Below, one piece after another: positions 29,701 through 39,119 of a DNA stretch of 64,000 nt. Made by a program: the position numbers and the translations under genes. The notes beneath the pieces were generated by a model. It did no database searches, was not told the origin of the DNA, and was given only the letters and a program-made list of their open reading frames with translations. Positions within the stretch are counted from its first letter, which is position 1. Each line of letters begins with the position of its first letter. Source of the DNA: Histomonas meleagridis (taxonomy: Eukaryota; Parabasalia; Tritrichomonadida; Dientamoebidae); NCBI GenBank assembly GCA_020186115.1, contig WSYJ01000177.1, positions 124,001 through 188,000 of the forward strand, read 5' to 3'.

Positions 29701-30641
29701 ATATATATTTCATTCATTTGTTGCGAAAAATAAAATTGTTGAATATTAAGTTCCTGACTAATTATCATGGAATATATTACTTCTGCAGTTTGTATATTTA
29801 TTATATATAAAAAGCCTTTATTAGTAAATACAAATGCACTGGAATATCGCGGATTATAGATTACATATGTCGGATAATCTTCAATTAATGTTTCTTCTAA
29901 ATGAATATTAATGATTCGATTATTAAATGAATCATCAACATCTGTTTGATCATCAACTTTAATTATAAATACTTTTATCATATTATGGATTTTGTGACAG
30001 ATTATAAGATATGAATAATCATCAGTAAATGTTGAGGCTGTACCTTCATATATTCGTGGAATATCTCGGCCTTTAGTAAAAAGAAGAACTCGGCCAAGCG
30101 ATTTATCAGATTTAAGACAAGTAACACAAAAATAATTCTTGTCAATTGATTCAATGCAATTTGAAATGATGTCAAATTCAACTATCTTGGGAATATGATA
30201 AACATCAGATGAAGAACTTGTTTGTTTATAAGTGTCTATTTCAATATGAAAAATAAAACCATCATTCCGAATCAAAATTACAGTATCATTAAGAACCCAT
30301 TTTAAAAATGAGATAAAAAAATCGCCATCAAGCTTGTATGAAAGAAATATGGTTTGCGTTTGATAATTCATAAAGTGTATTTTTCCAAACTGAAATTGAA
30401 CCATCGTATTTAATGATGGTGAAATGTCTACATTTGTAGTATCGCCTACATCTAAAAGTGTGGACGTTTCAGGATTTTCCAAATTTACAAGAAAAAAATT
30501 CGAATTCGAAAATATTGTTATTGTTTTTTCATTAATTAAAGAAATAATTTGATCATCTGTAAATACGAGCCCTGTTTGAGCCAGTGAATCCTTGAAAGAA
30601 GCTACTGAAAACACATCCTCAATATAAATTGGTGAATCCAT
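26757..30641 (-). CDS. HECT-type E3 ubiquitin ligase with N-terminal propeller-like and alpha-solenoid regions (1294 aa)
   Basis: The C-terminal about 400 residues carry HECT features: VTPIGEEATGTGPVQDLF near residue 935 (the conserved GEE-G-x-G-P segment of the N-lobe, as in TRIP12/UPL types), an FFRAIYDGF segment, RIHAHVLLDKF, and a C-lobe ending with ACDRFVIVPMFDSEKELDEI, where C1244 aligns with the catalytic Cys of the TCFN..LP.Y motif. The Cys context and a C-terminal tail of 50 residues are divergent. The N-terminal about 350 residues are strand-rich with repeated hydrophobic blades and resemble a beta-propeller. The middle (about 350-850) is helical with paired-helix repeats like an alpha-solenoid. 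No stop or frameshift. Propeller-solenoid-RING is known in Vps8/11/18/41; here a HECT sits at that place. Confidence 0.75.
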   Translation of the reverse strand: MDSPIYIEDVFSVASFKDSLAQTGLVFTDDQIISLINEKTITIFSNSNFFLVNLENPETSTLLDVGDTTNVDISPSLNTMVQFQFGKIHFMNYQTQTIFLSYKLDGDFFISFLKWVLNDTVILIRNDGFIFHIEIDTYKQTSSSSDVYHIPKIVEFDIISNCIESIDKNYFCVTCLKSDKSLGRVLLFTKGRDIPRIYEGTASTFTDDYSYLIICHKIHNMIKVFIIKVDDQTDVDDSFNNRIINIHLEETLIEDYPTYVIYNPRYSSAFVFTNKGFLYIINIQTAEVIYSMIISQELNIQQFYFSQQMNEIYILLQDESINKIKFNDQIFIDYIIIEKEIPSSLFTMNDYISICSNKEFNNVQLEQLISSNNYTAISLMASTNPNYKDICLIRLLKENNKKFTYLFLNQMISMKNIKFNEIETIIFCKLLIENNQQMQIVQIFIDNLTITKNVADRCRKDIRIAMKFYDHLKMYDNILELCIENEMYNKVQEIFQMKSDYSPNWINIIQVIIEKNPDKIENFINFLRVQDIFNENLKIIIKILCENQMYYIAINFILSLIKRGRQIDSETQTKLIKLCLLYKPKYGLSLISNNICKDYDKEKIEQIKNYIISKNYIYTFLDNLVNVNSPIINTIQYYMFKNYFEKQNYESASKFLLYNSKLCIFLSSSQYFMNYLITNSLTDIIHTIYFVYKKYNLNIQTITNPNDFILACKYCTYPIIAIHGHNESSPYYPINFDSEQYESALKVLLDRDDPELLINCLNDLNKLIAIEANPITPLYYVIKEKKVSLLKQMWIIIKPFDLNDHDLLLAYSYWKHLYPNEKPPFYLERTLKKHILNVNFKIVSMKANDKIPLNNSISVTDYHCLNVSSIFLDANKLFSYLLNRINRYNLEFNISPVIMINNRYLIMQLPCLFLADSNALIHPKLYTEVTPIGEEATGTGPVQDLFNSYFKELSKLDIFDVDENTTMILPTAAASASKERIDEIERIFYGLGVVFLKTLIDMRQMGGVNDVNNKKMPTELIFHPWIFQALSWKFSSNTKHLLNESLLYDYKFAEFLSSAKESNNIEFIKYEVTTNKLFLFNRKLFFRAIYDGFNLNYRRGFLPKSFKTEMEKSKKELTEFYKIINSISPESVQLLIVGSPRIHAHVLLDKFIFQAYEGVDLSGEGSDKLMDLSKSPQNAKLFEKVKNIFRNYIKKLCDKPQQTKIKRFLSYLFGVPSFSPLMHEKWLFAVSFYSRAKFLDAFACDRFVIVPMFDSEKELDEIVNNTLINHEKDAVSRDVIYARQVHDTFDPKNE

Positions 30642-30664
30642 GAGCTTCTCTTCGGAAACCGTTA
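30642..30664 (-). promoter_or_regulatory. Proximal AACGGTT-type motif of the HECT gene
   Basis: AACCGTTA at 30657-30664 (TAACGGTT on the gene strand) lies 16 bp before the ATG, among the closest examples of this motif in the window. Confidence 0.45.
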
Positions 30665-31222
30665 ATTCAACAAATGACTTCCCCTGATTTAGTTGCGCAG
30701 GAAAACCAACCTACAGGGGAAAAAATCATTAAAATTAAATCAATCAATATACAACAGAGACTTCATTAAAATAATTTATGAAAAATCCAAAAATAGAAAA
30801 TATTAATGTATTAAAATTACAATATTGAAAGATGAAAATTTTTACAACAATGAGTGCATTAATAAAGTATTTGAAAGTTTATAAAATATTTTTTGAAAGA
30901 TGATGAAATTTATACGGAAATCTGATCGTCTTCAGAAATACATTATGATACAAACACAAAACAGTGGAATTGTCACTCAATGTGATAATTTTTTACTGAT
31001 ATTTGTATTCCATTGTTGTCTTTGCAGTGTTTTTGGAGAACACCGGAATTTGAGTGCTTTTGTCAATTTTGGACCTGATCGAAGTTGAAATTTTGAACAT
31101 TAACCGAAAATATTGGAAACTTTTTGATATAATTTTAATTCAATTCCAAAAAAACAATAATTGAAAATTGTGTTATTTGAATGGGCTTTTCGTAAATGAT
31201 ACAATTTTGAGTGGGCTTAAAT
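30665..31222. other. Intergenic between divergent genes, no gene seen
   Basis: AT-rich. TTAACCGAA at 31098-31106 is a loose YAACGG-like match. The 62-codon frame at 30900-31088 has no recognisable content. Confidence 0.4.
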
Positions 31223-31235
31223 TCATTTTGGTGTA
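31223..31235 (+). promoter_or_regulatory. Inr-like TCATTTTG before the surface glycoprotein start
   Basis: TCATTTTG at 31223-31230 followed by ATG at 31236 gives a leader of about 11 nt if transcription starts at the A, as typical for trichomonad Inr genes. It supports the chosen start codon. Confidence 0.6.
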
Positions 31236-34200
31236 ATGATCTTGTGCTATTTGTTAGTTCAATTTTGTTCATGCAAAGGCATTTGTGTGGCGAACAGTGC
31301 AGACCTGTGCAGTAGCGTGACCGCAGATTATGTTCCAATAACTCAATTTTCTCAAAGTTCTCTCACAGGATATACCAAACTCTATGTTAATGGCAATATT
31401 AGTTCTGTTATCGTCGACGCTTCTATCCTTGAAGACAAGCTTGATATAATAGGTCTCACTCCTGAATCAATTGTCAGTCTTAAATTTTCTAACTCGTCTC
31501 TCAAAGATAAAAAACTTGAAATCATTAATATCACTGTTGAAGTTCATAGCGCAGAAATTTACAAATCTGAATTAATATTGGAAAATGTTGTTCTTAAACC
31601 AATTAATGGTGCTCTTAAGATCTTCTCAGATGAATTAGTTTCTGACACTAATTCTATCATTGGCGTAAGTCATATTGAGGTTTGCAAGTTTGAATTAACA
31701 AATATTGACGCAAATCTTTCAACAGATTTAACAATTAACTTCAGGTTCTCTCTTTCTAAGTCAAACTCAATCAAAATTGCAAAGGAGATCACCGCAGATC
31801 TTAATTTACTTATATCTCGTCTTAGGCTTGATGTCACACCAGTTGGCTGCGAACATAAAATCATTTTTAACTCGACATTTGTTAGACCTAAAGTTAAGTT
31901 CTCTGGCATCAAGAATCATGTTACTGTATCACATGAAGGCTGGTTTACATATCTTGAAATGTGGGAATATGAATTCAAACTTTCCGGCGGTACACTTAGC
32001 TTCCCAACAGACACATGGCCACTTACCTTAACAAACCTTGGTGATGATGACGATGATGATGATGAATTATTCTTTGAGATCAAACAATCACATAAATCAA
32101 CCATTGAAATTGGTGCACAAAACATTCCAGCATATATCATTAATGATTGCAAAGAACCACTTGACATAGTCGTTACATCTCCAAATGCAGGTATTACAGG
32201 ACGAATTGAAGTTGCTACAGCTAATGATATGATTCGCTCAACACTTCAAGAACCAATTACATTTACAACAAGTAGTATTCATGGAGAATCTAATGCTAAG
32301 ATTAATGCCAATACTAATTCTACTCTCACACTTCATCTTCGATTTGAATCAAGTAGCAAACATATTGCAAATAATATTAACACAATTTATGATTACATTG
32401 AAATTGAAGACGAAGTTAAATATCTCAAAAACTTTAACCTTGCATCCAATGGACATTTACAAGTTGAAGTATCAATTGAAGATGATGGAGAATTCCAATA
32501 TGGAAGACTCACAACAGACTCAGCAATTATCCCAGAAAGTGGAACCAAATATAATATGGACCTTAAGTTTGATATTGAAGTTTCTACATCAGACTTCGAA
32601 ATGATTAAATCTAAATTAGATATCCCAATGAATGTTGTATGCTCTAAACAATCAATTGAACGAGATTCATGGGTATTAAATTATGTTACTGAAGAAGAAG
32701 AAGAAAATGATGACGATTATTATGAATATGAAGAATATGAAGATGAAGAAGATAAATTCGCAAGAATGTTCTCTGAAGTAACTGAATTAAGATATGGAAC
32801 TGATAAAAACCAAAGTTGTGTTCAATTAGTATTTATAAGTCTTCCACCAAGTATTGCTGAGAAATATTGCGTTGGCGGAAAATGTGATCAAGGATATGTT
32901 ACTATTGATATGCAAACAATGTCAGCAATTCAAAACAAAGTTCATAAAGGAACAAAGAAGATTGACTTACAAATTAATGAAAACATGACACAACAATACT
33001 CAATTCAACTTCCAAATCTTCTCAATAAAGAAGCAGCAGTTACAATTTCATCTAAGACAAAGTCACAAGTTAATGTTGATATGGACTTAACAATTAAGGA
33101 TCATTGTTCATCACTTTCTGTTACAAATTCAATTCTTAACTTTAACATCAAGAATTCGCCAGTTGATAATTATACAGAAGTTAATGTTCCAACATTATCA
33201 ATTTATCAATCAACAATTATAGGTCAACTTAAAGACCAAATCTCATTTACTGGTAAGAAGGTATATTTAGATCTTCAAACATATCAAGAACTTCATAATT
33301 CTAAATATGGAAACTTAACAGTTGAATTTGATCAAACAGTATCAGATATTACTATCACATCCACTGGAATTAATGCAAATGGAGTTCTTATATCTAAAGA
33401 TAAAGTTGCTGGCACATTAGGCACTAAATTCACATCAATGAATCCAATTAATTTAATATTAAATTCAACAACAACAATTCCAGGATTTAAAGTTGATGTT
33501 TCACCAATTGGAAATAACTCAGTAATTAACTTTGTTGGAAATTGGGAATCATTACAAAATGTAAACGATAGTGTTATCGTCATTAAACATGCAGGCAATG
33601 TTACAATCAATAACATCACAAGTAACTTAAACATTTCACTTGAAGGTACAGGTAATGTTATAATTAATCTTAAAGATGGCCAAAAGAAACTTGTTGTTGA
33701 AAACCCAATGAAAGTTAGTGGTAATGTAACATTTGATATTAATGGCGAAGTCGAATTTAATGAAATCCAATTCTCATCAAGAGCACAATTTAAACTTAAC
33801 TCAGCTTCTACAACAACAACAATCGAAAGTAACGAAGTTAAAGCTAAAGATGTCGTTGTCAGAACTACAGCATCAGTTGGAGGTTCAATTAATTCGAATG
33901 ACGTTGTCATGAAATCAGGTACATCATTAGTTGTAGACACAATTAACATAAATGGAAATAAGATAATATTTAATTATCACATTGGCACAATTCCAAGAAT
34001 TGAAACTAAGGCATTAATATCTAAGCCAAAGCAAATCATAATGAATTATGAAACGAAAGATGGTAACATTGACTTAAATAATTACATCGGCACGACAAAT
34101 GAAATTTATTGCACAGATAACACAACATTTACTTTGGAGACTTGTGAAAGTTATTTGGGATTAATTACTTTCCAAGCAACTGAGAAAGATCTCAACGGTG

Positions 34201-34451
34201 AGAACTCTGTGCTTAAGGCTTATTGCTCAAATAACGCAGACACATTAAACACAAAGGTAATGACATGCATTAACGTGAACTTAACTGCTGCTCCTGAAAT
34301 TAGCGGAGGCGGAAGCAGTGGATCAAAGACTGCTATAATTGTCGGTTGCGTAATAGTCGCTGTTGTCGTTGTTGCAATAATTGTCGGCGTTATTGTGTAT
34401 AAGAAGAAGAAGGGAACCGGCGATTATAAGTCTTATAATACTATTGGTTAA
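31236..34451 (+). CDS. Type I surface membrane protein (1071 aa)
   Basis: Starts with a short hydrophobic signal (MILCYLLVQFCSCKG). A long, strand-rich extracellular part follows, rich in N, T, S, I and V with many N-x-S/T sites and two very acidic runs (DDDDDDDE near residue 275; EEEEENDDDYYEYEEYEDEE near 490). The protein ends with a Gly/Ser linker, one transmembrane helix (AIIVGCVIVAVVVVAIIVGV), and a short basic tail (YKKKKGTGDYKSYNTIG). This plan, with a tiny tyrosine-containing cytoplasmic tail, is typical of large trichomonad surface glycoproteins. Repeated strands such as LDIIGLTPES and VNVDMDLTI suggest a beta-helix or beta-sandwich stack, but I do not recognise a named domain. No proteolytic or lectin motif is visible. 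The stop is TAAA. Confidence 0.85.
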   Translation: MILCYLLVQFCSCKGICVANSADLCSSVTADYVPITQFSQSSLTGYTKLYVNGNISSVIVDASILEDKLDIIGLTPESIVSLKFSNSSLKDKKLEIINITVEVHSAEIYKSELILENVVLKPINGALKIFSDELVSDTNSIIGVSHIEVCKFELTNIDANLSTDLTINFRFSLSKSNSIKIAKEITADLNLLISRLRLDVTPVGCEHKIIFNSTFVRPKVKFSGIKNHVTVSHEGWFTYLEMWEYEFKLSGGTLSFPTDTWPLTLTNLGDDDDDDDELFFEIKQSHKSTIEIGAQNIPAYIINDCKEPLDIVVTSPNAGITGRIEVATANDMIRSTLQEPITFTTSSIHGESNAKINANTNSTLTLHLRFESSSKHIANNINTIYDYIEIEDEVKYLKNFNLASNGHLQVEVSIEDDGEFQYGRLTTDSAIIPESGTKYNMDLKFDIEVSTSDFEMIKSKLDIPMNVVCSKQSIERDSWVLNYVTEEEEENDDDYYEYEEYEDEEDKFARMFSEVTELRYGTDKNQSCVQLVFISLPPSIAEKYCVGGKCDQGYVTIDMQTMSAIQNKVHKGTKKIDLQINENMTQQYSIQLPNLLNKEAAVTISSKTKSQVNVDMDLTIKDHCSSLSVTNSILNFNIKNSPVDNYTEVNVPTLSIYQSTIIGQLKDQISFTGKKVYLDLQTYQELHNSKYGNLTVEFDQTVSDITITSTGINANGVLISKDKVAGTLGTKFTSMNPINLILNSTTTIPGFKVDVSPIGNNSVINFVGNWESLQNVNDSVIVIKHAGNVTINNITSNLNISLEGTGNVIINLKDGQKKLVVENPMKVSGNVTFDINGEVEFNEIQFSSRAQFKLNSASTTTTIESNEVKAKDVVVRTTASVGGSINSNDVVMKSGTSLVVDTININGNKIIFNYHIGTIPRIETKALISKPKQIIMNYETKDGNIDLNNYIGTTNEIYCTDNTTFTLETCESYLGLITFQATEKDLNGENSVLKAYCSNNADTLNTKVMTCINVNLTAAPEISGGGSSGSKTAIIVGCVIVAVVVVAIIVGVIVYKKKKGTGDYKSYNTIG

Positions 34452-35059
34452 ACATTAGGAATTTCATGAATTTTCATTCAAACTTAGGGAATACAGTGTA
34501 TGGAATATTGGTGTTTACAGTGTATGGAAAAGAAATTTGATTATGTTTGAGATATTGGATAAAAAATTGTTTGACGCCATGAGTAGTGAGAAAACGACAT
34601 TCAGCAAGTTAATTATGCTATATAGATCGATGCTATATTCGAAACAAAATATTCTTTCAATATATATAGTGATTTTATTTTATTGTTATATATATATATT
34701 ATTTTCTAAAATATTGGATGCTGTAATAAACAAATTTAATTTGGAATCGAAAGTACCCCATGTATTTAAATTTTAATAATCAATAAGGAATTAAATTTAA
34801 TTATATTTCTATTTTTACTTATTTTATATTTGCTTGAGTTCAATTTGAATAATTCATTGTTTGAACTAATGTAATATAACATTTTAATATATTATTATTT
34901 TTAATATTATCCATTATATTTTCATAATTATAAAATTTATTGCTTTATGTTATCTACAGATAACTTGTTTGAGCCTCTCTATATGTAGTGAATAATATCA
35001 ACTAATAAGTTTCCTTTATTTAAGAGGAATTGCTAAAATTCCCTATTTCATTAAATTGA
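34452..35059. other. Intergenic, short direct repeat and Inr near the next start
   Basis: ACAGTGTATGGAA occurs twice just after the surface gene (from about 34492 and 34518). The 79-codon frame at 34537-34776 is low-complexity and not called. TCATTAA at 35048-35054 is an Inr-like site just before the ATG at 35060. Confidence 0.4.
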
Positions 35060-35710
35060 ATGTATCAGACTCAGGCGACCGTTTATGTAAAGCCCGGAAT
35101 GGAAACAAGCAAAAAAGAAGCAAAATTTAACTTTACAGAAGAAGAAAACAATATTTATAATCAACTTGATCCTTCTTCACAAGAATATTTATTAATGAGG
35201 CTTGAGCAAGAAATGCTGCCGATCGAGAGGGAAAGAGAAAGATTAAAAAAGGAAATGAATGAAGAAATATTGTACATGAAGCAACGCCTTTTATACAATA
35301 CATGCGGAAAAATTCAAGAAATTACAGATGACCCAAATGAGTATGAAAAATTAAAAAAGATTTGCCCTGATTTGTTTATTAGATTCCCCACTAGAGGTAC
35401 TAAAAAAAGAATGAGAAAGAAACCAAAGCCTCAAAAGCTAAATGCTGAATTCGCTGCGGCATGTGAACCTTTATCTCAAGAAGAAATACTTTCAGATCTC
35501 AATTTTGTTAAGCAAGAAAAACAAAAGCCAAGCAGCACAACAGAAGGTATGTCTATTATGGTTACAAAATCTGGACAAAAATGGATTGTCGATAAAGAGA
35601 TTCTTGAAAATGGTACAATTAAGGTCACTTATTTTGATGGAACCAGTTCAATGATTTCGAAAAATGATTATAAAATGTTAGATATACATTTTGATCCGAT
35701 CAATCAATGA
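35060..35710 (+). CDS. Coiled-coil protein with basic middle and C-terminal Tudor-like strands (216 aa)
   Basis: Not recognised as a named family. Residues about 25-85 are a charged helix with heptad-like spacing (MLPIERERERLKKEMNEEIL). A basic patch follows (RGTKKRMRKKPKPQK), probably a nuclear localisation signal. The end (SGQKWIVDKEILENGTIKVT, YFDGTSSMIS) has the strand-turn pattern of a small Tudor/SH3-like barrel. A chromatin-associated role would fit but is inference. The start may be the ATG at 35060 (12 bp after TCATTAA) or that at 35099; an ACCGTTTA motif at 35077-35084 lies between them, which makes the downstream start possible. Confidence 0.6.
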   Translation: MYQTQATVYVKPGMETSKKEAKFNFTEEENNIYNQLDPSSQEYLLMRLEQEMLPIERERERLKKEMNEEILYMKQRLLYNTCGKIQEITDDPNEYEKLKKICPDLFIRFPTRGTKKRMRKKPKPQKLNAEFAAACEPLSQEEILSDLNFVKQEKQKPSSTTEGMSIMVTKSGQKWIVDKEILENGTIKVTYFDGTSSMISKNDYKMLDIHFDPINQ

Positions 35711-35993
35711 AAAATTTTCTTCTACAAAACGTTCAAAACAAGCAAATCACATGTTGTGTAATGTGTGAGTGCGATAATTAAAATGCCTCTACTTCATGTT
35801 AAATTAATCCAAGTTATTGTTATCTTTGTTTACAAATTATATTGTCACTTAATCTAGATTGTTGTTCAGATCTTTGTTATGGAAAATTTATGACAATGAA
35901 AAAAAAATAAAAAAATATACTTATTATCTCATGTGCAACTCATACGAACAAAAGATTTTTTTATTTGAAAAGTGTCAATTTGTTTGGCCTTTT
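35711..35993. other. Intergenic, no gene seen
   Basis: AT-rich spacer between two plus-strand genes. The overlapping 66-codon frame at 35859-36059 covers promoter motifs and is not called. Confidence 0.4.
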
Positions 35994-36037
35994 GAACGGC
36001 CGTTGTTAGTTAGCCAAATTGATACAACGACCGTTTA
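35994..36037 (+). promoter_or_regulatory. Palindromic AACGGCCGTT plus GACCGTTTA upstream of 36126
   Basis: AACGGCCGTT (35995-36004) is a perfect palindrome made of two YAACGG-type half sites, and GACCGTTTA follows at 36029-36037. Both lie 90-130 bp before the next ATG. Confidence 0.45.
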
Positions 36038-36125
36038 TCAACCAACATGTAAAATTTAGGTTCAAAATTTGTGAGGCTAATTCAATTGAATTCAATTTTC
36101 AGTAACCAGAACCAAAATTTTACAG

Positions 36126-36644
36126 ATGAATCTGAGCGTGGACCAAAGGCAGCTAATCACAATACCAAGAGTCGGTAAGCACAAAGAACTCACAAAGCAA
36201 ACACAAAAAGATCAGGTCATGACAGCAAACCGAATCAAAATTAATCAAGCATCTATGCCTCAAGTTCTCCAAACTCTTGAATTAATTTTTGGTGCACCAC
36301 CGCAAAAGAAACAACTTCTTGATGCGGCCCTTTGGATTTCTCCAAAAATTAACGTTCGAGTAGATCGTTTGGCAAAACGTTCACGCGATTGTCTAATATG
36401 CTGGTTTTGCGAGAATTGGAGCAAGGTAAGCAGTGTACTAATTGGATCCGTTGAAACGCCTTCACCTGAATCTTCTCCATCTCAAGTGTCACCTATTCCA
36501 GCTAATCCAGTCGAAAATGAAAGTGTCTTTGACAATTTTCAAGATGAAGAATGGCCTTCTGTTTTTGACTGTCCATTGGAAAAATCGCGTTTCTCTTCCT
36601 TAATGGAATTTTCTGATTTTTCTACTAGCATGTGCATGGTTTAG
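36126..36644 (+). CDS. Small unknown protein with a helical, basic core (172 aa)
   Basis: I do not recognise this protein. Residues about 45-105 are helical and basic with aromatic residues (VLQTLELIFGAPPQKKQLLD, INVRVDRLAKRSRDCLICWF), giving two or three helices that could be a DNA-binding helix-turn-helix; this is a guess from pattern only. The C-terminal third is Ser/Pro/Glu-rich and acidic (ESSPSQVSPIPANP, DEEWPSVFDCP), like an activation or degradation region. It has clear coding composition and strong YAACGG motifs upstream. It converges on the GH15 gene. Confidence 0.6.
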   Translation: MNLSVDQRQLITIPRVGKHKELTKQTQKDQVMTANRIKINQASMPQVLQTLELIFGAPPQKKQLLDAALWISPKINVRVDRLAKRSRDCLICWFCENWSKVSSVLIGSVETPSPESSPSQVSPIPANPVENESVFDNFQDEEWPSVFDCPLEKSRFSSLMEFSDFSTSMCMV

Positions 36645-37048
36645 CAAGTGCGCGTGCCAATTTTCTAGCAACGATAATTGATTGCTAAAAGTGCGGGTTT
36701 TAATTTTCTTTTTTTTTATTCATCTCTTTTGTCTACTTCTTTCTGTATTATGCAAACTTTATTTTTTGCAAAATCAAATTCGTTTTTTAATTCTCTTTGC
36801 TGAATTTGTTATTTTTGACTTGATTTCGACATCCAATAATATTCTAACCGCCGATACTGATGAACGATAGAATATCAGATGTTGATAAACTTGCTTATGC
36901 AGCCACACTGATATAGCTATTTCAAATTTATTCTTTGCTTTAGGTTAAGAAAGTCCACTGATTCCTTCACAACACCTTTCACGATATAAAAAAATGTTAT
37001 TTAAACAAAACGAAAACGTCGCATCAAAAGCACATCAAAGTGACTCAT
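36645..37048. other. Convergent intergenic region, no gene seen
   Basis: AT-rich 3' flanks of two converging genes. A 62-codon hydrophobic frame at 36682-36870 is low-complexity and not called. Confidence 0.45.
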
Positions 37049-39085
37049 TTATTCAAGTGTTTCCAAAATTGATTTAACTTTTCCTTGAATCAGCAATTGC
37101 GTATACACGTATACACCACCATGTTCGAAGCAATCGGGTGCACTTGGGACGATCATAGCGCCATCGGCTGAATCAACACCTTCACCAACTGGCATATTAC
37201 CATAAGCGGAATATTTCAACATCCAATTAACTCTTTTGCTGATATCCTTACCAAGAGCATGTTCAGCCCAAGCAACATAAGCAGTTGTCACCGGCCAAGC
37301 TGGTTCATTTCTTTGAGTTTCAGAAGTACCTTCACCACAAGGATTCCATTTTGAATCGAAGAAATATGGGTCTCCTTCATATCTGGAGGTACCTCCGCCC
37401 AATTTTTCTAATTTATCGACACAGAAGTTCAAATGCGATTGAGCTCTAGAATCCCTTACGAGGCCAGTAAATATAACTGATAACGAAGAAGAGTCAGCTC
37501 TAGTGTCTGGCATAAATGTATCTTGCCATCTACCTCTATAGAAATGGGAGTTAGTATCATCCCATAAGTATTCGAGAACAAGTTGTTGGATTTCATTTGC
37601 TCGTGAATTATAAGAAAATTCTTTCATTGATGTACCAATCTTCTTTTCAATCATTACGGCAGCTTTTAAGCCTCCATAATATAATGATTGACTAAATGTA
37701 TAATATTGTTCAGGGATTGGTTCACCTGTATGATGATCAGTTGATTCTTCCCAAGGTGAACGATCACTTAATCCTAAGTTTTGTGCGCCTTTATTATCAA
37801 TTATCCATTGCGCAAACTTTTCGATGGTTGCAAGATGTGACTTAACCCAAGTTTCATCACCATAACATTGAAGATGATAATTCATAGCAATTAGATAATA
37901 ACCAATTGAATCATATTGTGGTTCAACAAATCCGACTTCAGCACCTGTAAATGTATTATAACATGTGTGGAATGCTCCATTTGATGTTAATGGTGCTTTT
38001 GGTATCCAATCGTAATAAAGCTTAGCTTCAGAATGATGACCAGATGCATCTAACATGAATGCAGCCATGATTGAGTCACGGCTCCATGTTTTATAGCCAT
38101 AAAGTGGATGTAATGATGATGCAATGGTACCAAGTTTTGGATTTTGTGAATTCTTTAAAACAAGAAGTGACTTCTTATACATGTCGAGTGCATCTCCTGT
38201 TAATGAAGGAACTTCTCCGGAATTAATCCAATTAGTATATAATGTATTTGTTGTTGCTTCCCATTGACTGCTGGTTTTAGATAAACATTTGGTTAATGTT
38301 GAACGAGCATCGTCAAGTGAACGTCCAAATGCACGATATGAAATGATTGTAATGGTACCAGTAGTAACTTGAAGGTTCTTGTAAAGTGCTCCAAAACCAA
38401 CTTTGAATTGATCGTATTCAGGGAATGAAGGAACTTCACCATTATTTTGGAAATGTGTTAATGGATTGTCGCTTTCAGTGAATTGACCATTACCCATAGT
38501 ATATGATACTTCATGAGTGGTATCAACGGAAATAGCAGTACCATAACCAAGGCAATATTGTTGATCAATAGTACAAACTCCATCTGAACATTTACCACGT
38601 GCCCATTCATTACATGGTCCTGATGAAAGGAAATCGAGGAGATCAACTGTATGTGTTGCTCCATCAGTTGATGTTATTTGATATTTGACCATATAGAATT
38701 TTTCATTTGGTGGCATTATGAAAGAACGACGTATCTTAATAGGAAGTTTTCTTGTACCGTAATGAGTATATTCTGTCCAAAGTTCACCTGTAGGTTCTTG
38801 AACACAACCTCCTAAATGAGATGAGTTCATCATAAGTGGGTCACGATAACCAATGCCGTCAATGTTGAAAGCAAAGCTATCATCTGTAATTAGGTCACGC
38901 TCAAGTTGATCAAAAGCACGGAGAGTTTGAATACCTGGTCGATATTTTGGTGGGACTGACCAAGAATCTGAAGCCATGTTCCAAAAGCCAATCAGTGTAT
39001 CTGTGCCATCCCAATTGTTAAGCCAATACGAAGGAATAGCTCTTTCTGTTGAACACGATGACAAAGCCAAGAACACAGAAAACAT
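37049..39085 (-). CDS. GH15 glucoamylase-like glycoside hydrolase, secreted (678 aa)
   Basis: The ATG at 39085-39083 gives a signal peptide (MFSVFLALSSC). The frame is open further upstream, but only with a TTG. The N-terminal half is a strand-rich supersandwich (LIGFWNMASDSW). The C-terminal half is an (alpha/alpha)6 barrel with GH15-type motifs: YGYKTWSRDSIMAAFMLDAS (substrate Arg-Asp), LSDRSPWEES (general-acid Glu in W-E-E), and NEPAWPVTTAYVAWAEHALG near the position of the second catalytic acid. The family releases glucose from the non-reducing ends of starch and glycogen. With the GH13 enzyme at the window start it makes a plausible extracellular glycogen-degrading pair. It starts only 34 bp beyond the TRAPPC8 stop, on the same strand. 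Confidence 0.88.
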   Translation of the reverse strand: MFSVFLALSSCSTERAIPSYWLNNWDGTDTLIGFWNMASDSWSVPPKYRPGIQTLRAFDQLERDLITDDSFAFNIDGIGYRDPLMMNSSHLGGCVQEPTGELWTEYTHYGTRKLPIKIRRSFIMPPNEKFYMVKYQITSTDGATHTVDLLDFLSSGPCNEWARGKCSDGVCTIDQQYCLGYGTAISVDTTHEVSYTMGNGQFTESDNPLTHFQNNGEVPSFPEYDQFKVGFGALYKNLQVTTGTITIISYRAFGRSLDDARSTLTKCLSKTSSQWEATTNTLYTNWINSGEVPSLTGDALDMYKKSLLVLKNSQNPKLGTIASSLHPLYGYKTWSRDSIMAAFMLDASGHHSEAKLYYDWIPKAPLTSNGAFHTCYNTFTGAEVGFVEPQYDSIGYYLIAMNYHLQCYGDETWVKSHLATIEKFAQWIIDNKGAQNLGLSDRSPWEESTDHHTGEPIPEQYYTFSQSLYYGGLKAAVMIEKKIGTSMKEFSYNSRANEIQQLVLEYLWDDTNSHFYRGRWQDTFMPDTRADSSSLSVIFTGLVRDSRAQSHLNFCVDKLEKLGGGTSRYEGDPYFFDSKWNPCGEGTSETQRNEPAWPVTTAYVAWAEHALGKDISKRVNWMLKYSAYGNMPVGEGVDSADGAMIVPSAPDCFEHGGVYVYTQLLIQGKVKSILETLE

Positions 39086-39107
39086 TTTGCGGTTCAAAAA
39101 CGGTTTA
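39086..39107 (-). promoter_or_regulatory. GH15 promoter with two YAACGG-like motifs squeezed against the upstream gene
   Basis: AAACGGTTT (39098-39106) and GCGGTTC (39089-39095) sit within the 34-bp gap after the TRAPPC8 stop, so the promoter must be very compact or extend into the neighbouring coding sequence. Confidence 0.45.
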
Positions 39108-39119
39108 TCGTAACAACTT

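Noticed and set aside
33332..33949. 205-codon minus-strand frame inside the surface glycoprotein gene
   Set aside because: Antisense to a clearly coding gene; no independent features.
34537..34776. 79-codon hydrophobic open frame after the surface glycoprotein
   Set aside because: Low complexity and no homology pattern; probably 3' flank.
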